Part shown: piece by piece, positions 9,547-19,131 of the stretch
Layout: each line of letters starts with the position of its first letter
Numbering within the stretch: position 1 is the first letter of the stretch
Assembly: GCF_004684095.1 (NCBI RefSeq)
Contig: NZ_SRII01000009.1
Coordinates: 185,027-249,026, forward strand
Direction: 5' to 3'
Source of the DNA: Hymenobacter sp. UV11
GTDB taxonomy: Bacteria; Bacteroidota; Bacteroidia; Cytophagales; Hymenobacteraceae
DNA length: 64,000 bases
Position numbers and translations under genes: made by a program
Notes under the pieces: generated by a model
What the model was told of the DNA's origin: nothing
Seen by the model: only the letters and a program-made list of their open reading frames with translations
Databases searched by the model: none

Positions 9547-12489
9547 ATGAACTCCTCCGCGCATTTATTCACTACTGAGTCGGCCGTACCTGCTGCGCTG
9601 CTGCAGGCGCTGGAAACCGGTGTGGTCTACTTCAGCCCGGTGTATGCCGATGGCAACTCAGAGAAACTACTTACCCTGGCTTTTGAGCAAGTAAGCCCCT
9701 TGGCGCAACGCCTCCTCGGGCTGCCTGAGTTTGCGGAGGGTACCGTGGGCACCCTGCTGCCACAGGCAGCGGGCTTCGCTGAATTTTGCAACGCTACCTT
9801 TCAATCGGATGAGGTGGGCCACTACGCCCTACCCCCCACCAACCAGCACCAGCCAGGCTGGCGGGCCGTGGCCCAGCGCCAGGGCCAGCAGCTGGTAATG
9901 GCCATTACTGAAGCCGCCCTACCCCCCCGCACCGAGCGCCTGACCACCACTCGCCCGCCCGCTCTACCCGCAGCCGGCCAGCTGGCTGCTGCCGAGCCGC
10001 CCACCGCCCAGGTACTGATGCAGGCGCCGGTTGCCGTTTGCCTGCTGCGCGGGCCCCACTACGAGCTGAGCTATTCCAACGCGGCCTTCGACCGCCTGCT
10101 GGCGGGCCGGGTAGCAGCCGGCCGGCCCATTACTGAGCTGCTCCCGCAGCTCATTACCGAGGCATTGCTACCCATCCTCAACCAGGTGTCTGCTACGGGT
10201 GAGCCCTACAGTGGCTTCGAGAAGCCGCTGGCCAACAGCGCTGGCCAGACAACGTACCTGAACCTGACCTTTCAGGCTTACCAGCCGGCCGGCGAGCCGG
10301 CGGGCATCCTGGTAGTTGGCTACGACGTGACCAGGCAGGTGCTGGCCCGCCGGCAGGTGCACAAGCAAAAGCTGAGTAGGAGGCTTCACGCCACCTACGA
10401 GGAGCTGCGCACCAACTACCATCGCCTGGCCCACACGCAGCAGCAGGTGCAGCAGCTCAACCAGGAGCTGGAGGCGCGCGTGGCCGCCGGGGTAGCCGAG
10501 GCCCAGCAAGCCCGCGCGGAGGCCGAGCGCGAGCGCCACCGCCTGGAGAGCTTTTTCAGGCAGTCGCCAGCGGCCATTTGCGTGCTCAATGGCCCCGAGC
10601 TGGTGTATGAGTTGGTCAATCCGACTTATCAGCAGCGCTTTCCGGGCCGCCAGCTGCTGGGGCTGCCCCTGCTCGATGCCTTGCCCGAGTTCACCGGCCA
10701 CGCGACAGTGGCGCGGCTGCGCGACGTGTACGCTACGGGTATTACCCACGAGGGCAGTGAAGTAATGCTGGCCGTGGCCCGCGTCGGCGATGGCCAGGTG
10801 GAGGCTGCCTACTTCGACTGCGTGTACCAGGCCCGCTTCGACGAGCAGGGCGTTATCGACGGGGTGCTCGTGTTTGCCCTCGACGTGACGGCCAAGGTGA
10901 GGGCCCAGCGGCGGGCCACCGACTTGCAGGCGCAGGTGTTGCGGGCGGCCCAGCGGCAGGCACAGGCGCTGGCCACTTTTCACCAGGTTTTTGACCAGAC
11001 ATCGGCGGCTATTTTGTTCCTGCGCGGGGCTGATTTTAAGCTGGAATACGCCAACCAAGCCTACGAGCGCCTAATTCCTGGCGTTGCCCAGATAGGGCGC
11101 CCGCTGGCTGAAGTCCTGAAAAACACCCGGCCGCAAGGCTTTATGTCCATTATGAACCAGGTGTACCAGACGGGTAGGCCTTACGTGGGCAACGAAGTCC
11201 CGGTAGAAGTTGCCCTTTTCGGGGGCCCGCCCCTGACTAAGTACCTGAACTTTACGTACCAGGCCGTGCGGGAAGAGAAGCAAATTGTGGGGCTTTCCAT
11301 ATTCGCCTACGACGTAACCGAGCAGGTGCTGGGCCGCCAGCAGCGCGAGGAAGGGCAAGCCCAGCTGCAGGCAGCGTTTGAGCAGGCCCCCGTGGCCCTG
11401 GCATTGCTCGACGGCCCCGATTACATCATTCGGGTGGTTAACCCGGCCATTCTGGCCTTTTCGCAGCAGCAGCGCGACGAGGTGCTGGGCCGCCCGCTGT
11501 TTGAAGTTTGGCCGCTCATGCGCAACCAGGGCTACCCCGAGCTGCTGGCCGAGCTGCGGCGCACGGGCACGCCCTACATGGTTGAGGAGCAGCTTGTTGA
11601 GTTTCAGCGCGCCTGGGGCAACCAGCAGCTTTACTTCCACTTCGTGCTGCAACCCATGCTCGATGCGCAAGGGCAGGTTACGTCTATAATGCTTATTGCT
11701 AATGAGATAACCCAGCAGGTGAACTCGCGCCAGCAGCTGGCTGAGGCTAATAACGCCCTGCGCGCCACCAATGCTCAGCTCACGCGCACCAACACCGACC
11801 TCGACAATTTTATTTACACGGCCTCGCACGACCTGAAGGCGCCCATCAGCAACATTGAGAGCCTGCTGCTGATGCTGCGCCAGCAGCTGCCCGCCGAGGC
11901 CCGGCAGGCGGGCATGGTGCCCAAGGTGCTGCGCATGATGGAGGATGCCATTGGGCGCTTTCAGCTCACCATTGCCCACCTCACCGACCTCTCGCGCTTG
12001 CAGCAGGCCCACTCCGAGCTGGCCGAAACCGTGAGCCTGGAGACTACCATCGAGGCCGTGCGCCTGGACCTGGCCTCGGAGCTGAGAGCGACTGGGGCCC
12101 AACTCACGGTTGATGTAAGTGACTGCCCTACTATCTTGCTGGCTCCCCACCATCTGCGCTCCGTCGTGTATAACCTGCTCAGCAACGCACTCAAGTATCG
12201 CCACCCCGACCGGGTGCCCGAAGTACGCGTGCGCTGCCACATGCAGGCCGGTATGTCGGTGCTGACCGTGGAGGACAACGGCCTGGGCCTGAGCGCGCCG
12301 CAGCAGCAAAAAATATTTGGCCTGTTTCGGCGCCTGCACGCCCACGTCGATGGCTCGGGCGTGGGCCTCTACATGGTCAAGCGCATTGTGGAGAATGCCG
12401 GTGGTACTATCGCCGTGCACAGCACAATGGGCGCGGGCTCGGCCTTCCTTGTGTCGCTCCCCACTGCCCTACCCCCCTCCCTTACCTAA
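9547..12489 (+). CDS. Cytosolic multi-PAS sensor histidine kinase
   Basis: Protein of 980 residues with no membrane segment. An N-terminal PAS-like region (about 15-130) is followed by four PAS domains (about 155-265, 335-450, 478-595, 607-725). Each begins with a similar helix and a FxxxPxAxxxLxGPxYxxxxxN pattern and ends in DVT or EIT. A coiled coil lies at 280-335. The kinase core has His761 in YTASHDLKAPISN, N box LLSNALKYRH (878-887), G1 VEDNGLGLS and G2 GSGVGLYMVKR, all intact. The start at 9547 (MNSSAHLF) was chosen over one 12 codons upstream because the extra residues look like untranslated leader. The response regulator follows after 35 bp. Confidence 0.9.
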   Translation: MNSSAHLFTTESAVPAALLQALETGVVYFSPVYADGNSEKLLTLAFEQVSPLAQRLLGLPEFAEGTVGTLLPQAAGFAEFCNATFQSDEVGHYALPPTNQHQPGWRAVAQRQGQQLVMAITEAALPPRTERLTTTRPPALPAAGQLAAAEPPTAQVLMQAPVAVCLLRGPHYELSYSNAAFDRLLAGRVAAGRPITELLPQLITEALLPILNQVSATGEPYSGFEKPLANSAGQTTYLNLTFQAYQPAGEPAGILVVGYDVTRQVLARRQVHKQKLSRRLHATYEELRTNYHRLAHTQQQVQQLNQELEARVAAGVAEAQQARAEAERERHRLESFFRQSPAAICVLNGPELVYELVNPTYQQRFPGRQLLGLPLLDALPEFTGHATVARLRDVYATGITHEGSEVMLAVARVGDGQVEAAYFDCVYQARFDEQGVIDGVLVFALDVTAKVRAQRRATDLQAQVLRAAQRQAQALATFHQVFDQTSAAILFLRGADFKLEYANQAYERLIPGVAQIGRPLAEVLKNTRPQGFMSIMNQVYQTGRPYVGNEVPVEVALFGGPPLTKYLNFTYQAVREEKQIVGLSIFAYDVTEQVLGRQQREEGQAQLQAAFEQAPVALALLDGPDYIIRVVNPAILAFSQQQRDEVLGRPLFEVWPLMRNQGYPELLAELRRTGTPYMVEEQLVEFQRAWGNQQLYFHFVLQPMLDAQGQVTSIMLIANEITQQVNSRQQLAEANNALRATNAQLTRTNTDLDNFIYTASHDLKAPISNIESLLLMLRQQLPAEARQAGMVPKVLRMMEDAIGRFQLTIAHLTDLSRLQQAHSELAETVSLETTIEAVRLDLASELRATGAQLTVDVSDCPTILLAPHHLRSVVYNLLSNALKYRHPDRVPEVRVRCHMQAGMSVLTVEDNGLGLSAPQQQKIFGLFRRLHAHVDGSGVGLYMVKRIVENAGGTIAVHSTMGAGSAFLVSLPTALPPSLT

Positions 12490-12524
12490 TTCCTACCCCA
12501 CCCCTACCTACTTGTCTTTATCTT

Positions 12525-12956
12525 ATGCAAAAGCTTCCCTGCGTGCTTTTGGTGGATGATGACCCCACCACCAACTTTCTTCACGAGCACCTGCTGCTAA
12601 GCCTGGGCGTGACGGACCGCTGCATTGTGGCCGAAAACGGCGCCGAGGCCCTGGACCTGCTGGCCGAAGCCGGCGACGCGCCCCCCCCGGCCCTGGTACT
12701 GCTCGATGTGCACATGCCAGTCATGGACGGGGTTGAGTTTCTGGAAGCCTACGTGCAGCCCCCGGCCATGCTGCCGGTCATCGTCATTCTGTCTAGCTCG
12801 GTGCACCCCCACGACCAGTCGCGGCTAAGCACCCTACCCGTCGATAACTGGGTGAGCAAGCCGCTCACGCGCGAAAAGATTAACAATATCTTGATGCAGC
12901 ATTTTCAGCGGCATCTCCCCCAGGAGCTGCTCTTGGAAAATGAGCCTGACCTGTAA
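12525..12956 (+). CDS. Single-domain response regulator
   Basis: CheY-like receiver of 143 residues with no output domain. The acidic pocket is Asp-Asp-Asp in LLVDDDPTTNF, the phospho-acceptor is the Asp of LLDVHMPVMDG (about residue 63), the switch Ser/Thr is in VILSSS and the Lys is in VSKPL. It is encoded 35 bp after the PAS kinase on the same strand and is its likely partner. With no DNA-binding domain, its output is probably protein contact or a phosphorelay. Confidence 0.9.
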   Translation: MQKLPCVLLVDDDPTTNFLHEHLLLSLGVTDRCIVAENGAEALDLLAEAGDAPPPALVLLDVHMPVMDGVEFLEAYVQPPAMLPVIVILSSSVHPHDQSRLSTLPVDNWVSKPLTREKINNILMQHFQRHLPQELLLENEPDL

Positions 12957-13273
12957 CACAAAAGGCTTTTAGCGCAATTCTTACGTCTGGGTACCGCTGT
13001 AGCTGGCTTACTATGCTCGTTGCCAAATGAGCTGCGAAAATTGGGCGGAAGTAGAGACACTTCAAAGACGAGGATAACCCCTGTTACGCAGCTGTTTCGT
13101 TGAAGCGGCACTAGGGGGGTAGGGCGGCGCTTTGCCGGGCCATACGGCCGTGGTTAATACCAATTTCTTCACTGATAAGTACTAATCGTAACGTAGCAAT
13201 CATCTTGAGGTAATGGCGCCGCCGGTGCTTTGTAGTGCTTTAACACCGCACTTATCAAGCACTGCTAGCGCGT
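12957..13273. other. Intergenic spacer before the susC gene
   Basis: Spacer of 317 bp. It contains one GGGGGTAG octamer (about 13114-13124) and GC-rich and AT-rich patches, but no confident promoter or terminator and no gene. Confidence 0.4.
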
Positions 13274-16200
13274 ATGAAAAACGGGTACTTTTCCTTCTTA
13301 TTCTGGCAGGCTACGGCGGGCCTACCCCGGCGGGCCGTGCTGCCATTGCTGGTGCTGACGCCCGCCCTGGCCCTGGCCCAGCAAACCATCAAGGGCACCG
13401 TAACGGACGAGAAAAACGCGGCGCTGCCCGGCGTGACGGTGCGCCTCAAAGATGGCAGCAACGCCGTGGGCACCGGCCCCGACGGCTCGTACAGCATCCG
13501 GACTACCGGGCCGGCCGATGTGCTGGTGTTCTCGTTCGTGGGCACAGTGAGCCAGGAAATCATCGCTGGCACCCAAACGACCCTCAACGTGACGCTGCGG
13601 CCCGATGCCCAGCAGCTGAAGGACGTGGTGGTGATTGGCTACGGCACCCAGAGCCGGCAAGACGTGGTGGGGTCCGTCACATCCATCAAGGCCGAGCAGT
13701 TTAACCCCGGCGTGCTCACTACCCCCGCCGAGCTGCTGCAAGGCAAGGTGGCGGGCCTCAACATCACCAAGAGCGGCGACCCCAACCAGCGGCCCTCGGT
13801 GGTGCTGCGCGGGCCGAGCACCATCCGCACCCTGAACGGCGGCATTACGGAGCCGTTTTACGTGATTGACGGGGTGCCGGGCGCGAGCATCGACCTGCTG
13901 GCCCCCGACGATATTGCCAGCATCGACGTGCTGAAGGATGCCTCGGCCACGGCCATCTACGGCACGCGGGCCGCCAACGGGGTCATTATCGTGACCACCA
14001 AGCGGGCCAAGCCCGGCCAGACGCGCCTCACCTACAGCGGCTACGGGGCGGTGTCGAAGGTGTCGAAACGCATCGACATGCTGAGTGGCGACGAGCTGCG
14101 CCAGTACCTGGCCACCAACAACGCCCGGCCGCTCACCAAGCCCACCGACGACGATGGCTCGAACACCAACTGGCAGGACCTGATTGAGCGCACCAGCTAC
14201 GCCACCAACCACAACGTGTCGTTTACGGGCTCGGCCAATGCCACCGACTACGGGGCCAGCGTCAACTACCTGAAAAACAATGGCACGCTGATAAATACTT
14301 CGCTGGAGCGCCTCATCACCCGCGGGTTTATCAACCAGCGCTTCTTCAACAACCACCTGCGGCTGGGGGCCAATATCATCAACAGCACCACCACCCAAAA
14401 TGACATTCCGCAGACCAGCGTGCTGCCGGGGATGCTGTTTTACCTGCCCACGGTGAGCCCCTTCAACGCCGACGGCACCTACAAGGAAAACTTTACTCGC
14501 ACGGGCAGCGGCCCGCTCAACCCGCTCTCGCTGGCCAACAACAACACCTACGTTACCAACGACAGCAAGACGCTGCTCAACGGCATTGTGCAGGTCGACA
14601 TTATTACGGGCCTGAAAATCACGCTCAGCGGCTCGACCCAGCGCGCCCAGACCAACTACGCCAGCTACCTGAACAGCCAGTCGGGCCTGGCTGTGAACCT
14701 GGGGGGGGTAGCCCGCCGCGCCGAGTACCAGACCACCAACGACGTGCTGGAGGCCTACGCCAACTACGACAAAACCCTGGGCCTGCACAGTTTTCAGCTG
14801 CTGGGCGGCTACTCCTACCAGCAGGACCGCACGAATGATGGCTTCGGCATCACGACCCAGAACTTTGCCAACGACGCGCTGGGGTCCAACAACTTGTTCC
14901 TGTCGAACCCCTCGTCGCTGGCCCAGATTGCCTTCGATAACAACCCCATCTCGACCCTGCGCCTGCTCTCGCAGTACGGCCGCGTGCAGTACCAGTACGG
15001 CGAGCGCTACCTGGTGCAGGCGTCGCTGCGGCGCGATGGCTCGTCGGCCTTCGGCGTGAACAACCGCTACGGCTACTTCCCCACGGCGGCCGTGGGCTGG
15101 CGCATTATCGGCGAGGACTTTATGCGCCAGTATGAGGCCGTGAGCGACCTCAAGCTGCGGGCCGGCTACGGGGTATCGGGCAACAGCCAGGGCTTCGATG
15201 CCTTCTCGTCCATCCTCATTTACGGCACGCCGCCGGGCAGCAGCAAGTACCTGAACAACGGCACCATCTCGAACGTGGTGAACGCGGTGCGCAACGAAAA
15301 CCCCGACCTGAAGTGGGAAAGCACCGCCACCTACAACGTAGGCCTGGACTTCGGCTTCCTCAAAAACCGCATCACGGGCTCGGTGGACTACTACGTGAAG
15401 AAGACCAGCGACTTAATTGACGACGTGCTGCCGGTGTCGAGCACCGAGTTTCAGTACACCACCTACACCGCCAACGTGGGCAGCATGACCAACCGCGGCG
15501 TGGAGGTGGCCCTGAGCGTGGTGCCGGTGCAAACGGCGGCCTTCACCTGGCGCTCGTCGCTCAACTTTTCGCACAATGCCAACAACATCGACAACCTGAG
15601 CACCGACCGCTTCACGATTCCCTACATCCAGACGGCGCAGCTCGGGGGCAAGGGCCAGAGCGGCAACTACAGCCAGATTGTGCAGCCCGGCTCACCGCTG
15701 GGCACCTTTAAGCTGTGGCACTACCTGGGCAAAAACGAGCAGGGTGTGAGCACCTACCAGAAGGCCGACGGCACCACCACCGCCACCCAGCCCCTGACCA
15801 CCGACATGCAGCTTGCCGGCAGCGCCCAGCCTACCCTCATCTACGGCTGGGTCAACAATTTCAGCTACAAGGGCTTCGACCTCAACTTCTTGGTGCGCGG
15901 CGTGTACGGCAATAAAATCCTGAACGCTACCCTGGCCGGCCTCAACAACCCGGCCGATGCGCGCCTGCAAAACATCCCGCGCTTCACGCTGGGCGAGTCG
16001 CCGAATGACATCAACGCCTACCTCATTTCGGACCGCTTTCTGGAGAGCGGCTCGTACCTGCGCCTCGACAACGCCACCCTGGGCTACACCCTGCGCCCCG
16101 GCACTGAGTACGTGAAGGCCATCCGGCTCTACGTGACGGGTAGCAACCTGTTTGTCCTCACCAAGTACCGCGGCATCGACCCCGAAATCAACATCGGCGG

Positions 16201-16279
16201 CCTCACGCCGGGCATCGACAACAACAGCTTTTACCCCAAAACGCGCACGTTCACGCTGGGCCTCACGGCTTCGTTCTAG
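13274..16279 (+). CDS. SusC/RagA family TonB-linked outer-membrane transporter
   Basis: Protein of 1001 residues, typical for the family. A signal peptide (about 1-37, ending ALALAQQ) is followed by the carboxypeptidase-regulatory-like domain (TIKGTVTDEKNAALPGVTV, about 38-115). The plug contains the strong SusC mark FYVIDGVPGA and VLKDASATAIYGTRAANGV (about 215-240), and a long beta barrel ends in an aromatic residue (LTASF). It imports oligomeric nutrients across the outer membrane using TonB energy, acting with the SusD lipoprotein encoded 82 bp downstream. It is the first gene of the PI-PLC/GH92 locus. The coding strand contains one GGGGGTAG octamer (about 14703). Confidence 0.95.
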   Translation: MKNGYFSFLFWQATAGLPRRAVLPLLVLTPALALAQQTIKGTVTDEKNAALPGVTVRLKDGSNAVGTGPDGSYSIRTTGPADVLVFSFVGTVSQEIIAGTQTTLNVTLRPDAQQLKDVVVIGYGTQSRQDVVGSVTSIKAEQFNPGVLTTPAELLQGKVAGLNITKSGDPNQRPSVVLRGPSTIRTLNGGITEPFYVIDGVPGASIDLLAPDDIASIDVLKDASATAIYGTRAANGVIIVTTKRAKPGQTRLTYSGYGAVSKVSKRIDMLSGDELRQYLATNNARPLTKPTDDDGSNTNWQDLIERTSYATNHNVSFTGSANATDYGASVNYLKNNGTLINTSLERLITRGFINQRFFNNHLRLGANIINSTTTQNDIPQTSVLPGMLFYLPTVSPFNADGTYKENFTRTGSGPLNPLSLANNNTYVTNDSKTLLNGIVQVDIITGLKITLSGSTQRAQTNYASYLNSQSGLAVNLGGVARRAEYQTTNDVLEAYANYDKTLGLHSFQLLGGYSYQQDRTNDGFGITTQNFANDALGSNNLFLSNPSSLAQIAFDNNPISTLRLLSQYGRVQYQYGERYLVQASLRRDGSSAFGVNNRYGYFPTAAVGWRIIGEDFMRQYEAVSDLKLRAGYGVSGNSQGFDAFSSILIYGTPPGSSKYLNNGTISNVVNAVRNENPDLKWESTATYNVGLDFGFLKNRITGSVDYYVKKTSDLIDDVLPVSSTEFQYTTYTANVGSMTNRGVEVALSVVPVQTAAFTWRSSLNFSHNANNIDNLSTDRFTIPYIQTAQLGGKGQSGNYSQIVQPGSPLGTFKLWHYLGKNEQGVSTYQKADGTTTATQPLTTDMQLAGSAQPTLIYGWVNNFSYKGFDLNFLVRGVYGNKILNATLAGLNNPADARLQNIPRFTLGESPNDINAYLISDRFLESGSYLRLDNATLGYTLRPGTEYVKAIRLYVTGSNLFVLTKYRGIDPEINIGGLTPGIDNNSFYPKTRTFTLGLTASF

Positions 16280-16361
16280 CGCCCTACCCCCCCCGCGCCT
16301 TCGGCCCCGCCATGGGGGGGAAGGCGCGGGGCCACGCGGTAGCCATTCCTAACAAAACGAT

Positions 16362-17954
16362 ATGAAAAGCAAAGCTATTCTCCTTACCCTGAGCGTACTG
16401 GCCGGGAGTACGTACTCCTGCAAAAAGCTGGATGTGCCGGTCGAGTCGCAGTTCGTGGCCTCCAACTTCCCCAAAACGCTGTCGGACTACAACGCCTCAA
16501 TGGGGGCCATTTACTCCAACCTGTCGTCGCAGTTTGCGGTGCCCTACTGGCGCATGCAGGACATGAGCACCGACGAGGCCATTTTGCCCGCCCGCGACGG
16601 CAATTTCGACGACGGCGGGCAGTACCGGCAGCTGCACTACCACACCTGGACGCCCGACCACCCCAACGTGCTTACCATCTGGCAGTGGGCCTACGGGGGC
16701 ATCACTACCTGCAACCGCCTGCTCAACATTACCAACTCGTTTGGCTTTTCGGATGCCGAAAAGGCCAACCGCCTGGCCGAAATCCGGGCCATGCGGGCGC
16801 TCTACTACTTCTTTCTGCTCGATTTGTACGGCAACGTGCCTATTGTGACGGACTACCCGGTGGTGAGCTCGCCGGCCACCCAGCCCCGCGCCGACGTGTA
16901 TAAGTTTATCGAGAGCGAGCTGACGAGCCTCACCCCCAAGCTGCCGGCCAAGAGCAGCAACGCCGCCACCAACACCCAGCAGTACGGCCGCCCCACCAAA
17001 GGCCTGGTGTATGCGCTGCTGGCCAAGCTCTACCTCAACTCGGAAGTGTACGGCGGCGCGGCCCGCTACCCCGACGTGGTGCGCATGGCCGACAGCGTGC
17101 AGGCCAACCCTAACTACAGCCTCGACGCCCGCTACCGCGATATTTTCCTGCCCAACAACGGGCCGCAGATTAAGGAAACCATCTTCGCCATTCCCTACGA
17201 CCAGCAGATTCCGGGCAACCAGTTCACGCGCTTCGGCTTTTTTTATTACCTCACGCAGGCATACGGCTTTAATGTGGGCTTGAGCATTGCCATGAGCACC
17301 ACGCCCGAGTTCTACGCCCGCTTCAACCTGCCCGGCGATGCGCGCACCACCACCTGGCTAGCGGGCCCGCAGTACGTACCCGACGGCAACGGCGGCTTCA
17401 CCACCACGCCGGTCTACTACCCCAACACGACCACCCAGGTCAACATCGACCCGGTGCTGACGCTGGTGCCGCCCAAGCCCATGGACCTGGGCAACACCCT
17501 CACCACGCAGTCGGAGGGCGTGCGCTCCATCAAGTATTACCCCGACCCGACTATCATTCAGGCCACCCGCCTCAATGGCAACGACGTGCCCGTGCTGCGC
17601 CTAGCCGACGTGCTGCTGATGAAGGCCGAGGCCATTTTGCGCGGGGCCGGCGCCACGGCCGTAGGCGGCGAGCTGCAAACGCCGCTGGTGCTCGTGAACA
17701 AGATAAGGACCCGCGCCGGGGCACCGGCGGCCACCAGCATCGCCCTGAGCGGCATGCTCGACGAGCGTGCCCGCGAGCTGAGCTGGGAAGCCTGGCGCCG
17801 CAACGACCTCATCCGCTTCGGCCAGTTTGAAACCGAATACCCGCTGCCGAATGACGTGCTGAAGCTGGACAAGAGCACCTTCCGCCGCCTCTACCCCGTG
17901 CCCACCATTGAGCTGCGCCTGAACGCGGCTTTGCAGCAGAATACCGGGTATTAG
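16362..17954 (+). CDS. SusD/RagB family nutrient-binding lipoprotein
   Basis: Protein of 530 residues with a lipoprotein signal; the lipobox Thr-Tyr-Ser-Cys places the lipidated Cys at 20. The SusD_RagB fold is indicated by the TPR-type helices (RAMRALYYFFLLDLYGNVPI near 145) and the C-terminal family ending (DERARELSWEAWRRNDLIRF near 470, then LYPVPTIELRLN). It caps the SusC barrel at the surface and captures glycan substrates. It lies 82 bp after susC and 35 bp before the phospholipase gene, all on one strand, which supports a single operon. Confidence 0.95.
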   Translation: MKSKAILLTLSVLAGSTYSCKKLDVPVESQFVASNFPKTLSDYNASMGAIYSNLSSQFAVPYWRMQDMSTDEAILPARDGNFDDGGQYRQLHYHTWTPDHPNVLTIWQWAYGGITTCNRLLNITNSFGFSDAEKANRLAEIRAMRALYYFFLLDLYGNVPIVTDYPVVSSPATQPRADVYKFIESELTSLTPKLPAKSSNAATNTQQYGRPTKGLVYALLAKLYLNSEVYGGAARYPDVVRMADSVQANPNYSLDARYRDIFLPNNGPQIKETIFAIPYDQQIPGNQFTRFGFFYYLTQAYGFNVGLSIAMSTTPEFYARFNLPGDARTTTWLAGPQYVPDGNGGFTTTPVYYPNTTTQVNIDPVLTLVPPKPMDLGNTLTTQSEGVRSIKYYPDPTIIQATRLNGNDVPVLRLADVLLMKAEAILRGAGATAVGGELQTPLVLVNKIRTRAGAPAATSIALSGMLDERARELSWEAWRRNDLIRFGQFETEYPLPNDVLKLDKSTFRRLYPVPTIELRLNAALQQNTGY

Positions 17955-17989
17955 CGGCGCCCCCTACCCCCCTTTTCCACAAGAAAACC

Positions 17990-19078
17990 ATGAAAGTCAC
18001 GTTGCAACTATCCGCCCTGTCGGGCATCCTGGTGCTGGCCGCGTTTACCAAGCCCGCCGAGCCGCTGCGCCTGAACCAGGTACAGGTTATCGGCTCGCAC
18101 AACAGCTACAAGCAAGCCATTGACCCCAAGCTGTTTAGCGTCCTGCAAAAGGCCGATTCGGCCAGCATGAGCAAGATTGACTACGAGCATATCACCCTCA
18201 GCGAGCAGCTCAACAAGGGCCTGCTGGCCTTGGAAATCGACGTGTACGCCGACACCCAGGGCGGCAAATACACCCACCCCAAGGGCCTCGACCTGGCCCC
18301 CGGCCAGCCGCCCTACGACGAGGCCGGGCTGATGAAGCAGCCGGGTTTCAAGGTGTTTCACATTCAGGACCTCGACTACCGCAGCAACGCGCCTACCTTC
18401 CGGCTGGCCTTGCAGGAGCTGAAAAAATGGTCGGCGGCGCACCCCACGCACCATCCGGTTTTTATTACGATGAATGCCAAAAGTGAGGCCCTACCCCGGC
18501 CGGGCCTCACGGTGCCCGAGCCCTTCACGGCAGCCGTGTTTGACGCCCTGGACAAGGAAATCCGCGACAACCTGGGGGCCGACAAGCTCATCACCCCCGA
18601 CCAGGTGCGCGGCGCCTACCCCACCCTGGAGAGCGCGGTGCTGCACCGCAACTGGCCCACATTGGCGGCCGCGCAGGGCAAGTTTGTATTCGTGCTCGAT
18701 GAGCTGGGCGAGAAGCGCGCGACCTATATCCAGGGCCACCCCTCGCTGAAGGGCCGGGTGCTGTTTGCCGACGCTGAGCCGGGCACGCCCGAGGCCGCCA
18801 TCCACATTCTAAACAACGCCAAGCGGGACCAGGCAGCCATTAAGAGCCTGGTGGAGAAGGGATACATCATTCGCACCCGCGCCGACAGCGACACCCAGGA
18901 GGCGCGCCGCAACGACCTCAGCAGCTTCGCGGCGGCCCAGCAGTCGGGCGCTCAGATTATCAGCACCGACTACTACCTGCCCAGCACGCACTTCCAGTCG
19001 CCCTACGTGGTCAGCTTCGTGGGCGGCACCTACTTCCGGCCCAACCCGGTGAACGCGACGATGGCCGCCGTGAAGTAG
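17990..19078 (+). CDS. Secreted Ca2+-dependent PI-specific phospholipase C-like enzyme
   Basis: Protein of 362 residues with an N-terminal signal (about 1-20). The catalytic-barrel start is plain: VQVIGSHNSYKQ carries the first active-site His (His37), and LLALEIDVYAD supplies the metal-binding Glu/Asp with the Gly-rich following stretch. Further on, VFHIQDLDYRS and a TIM-barrel-like run to residue 330 fit the Ca-dependent PI-PLC group. The enzyme would cut the phosphodiester of phosphatidylinositol or glycosylated forms. It sits between susD and a GH92 mannosidase gene, so the natural substrate may be a mannosylated inositol lipid (inference). Confidence 0.82.
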   Translation: MKVTLQLSALSGILVLAAFTKPAEPLRLNQVQVIGSHNSYKQAIDPKLFSVLQKADSASMSKIDYEHITLSEQLNKGLLALEIDVYADTQGGKYTHPKGLDLAPGQPPYDEAGLMKQPGFKVFHIQDLDYRSNAPTFRLALQELKKWSAAHPTHHPVFITMNAKSEALPRPGLTVPEPFTAAVFDALDKEIRDNLGADKLITPDQVRGAYPTLESAVLHRNWPTLAAAQGKFVFVLDELGEKRATYIQGHPSLKGRVLFADAEPGTPEAAIHILNNAKRDQAAIKSLVEKGYIIRTRADSDTQEARRNDLSSFAAAQQSGAQIISTDYYLPSTHFQSPYVVSFVGGTYFRPNPVNATMAAVK

Positions 19079-19131
19079 CCCGAAAACGGGTACACCCAAA
19101 ACAGCTAGCTCGCCAGGAATCGATTTTTAGT

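Noticed and set aside
11071..12420. Minus-strand frame of 449 codons inside the PAS kinase gene
   Set aside because: Antisense shadow without domains.
13322..14788. Long minus-strand frame of 488 codons inside susC
   Set aside because: A shadow of the GC-rich coding strand; the plus-strand SusC protein is unmistakable.
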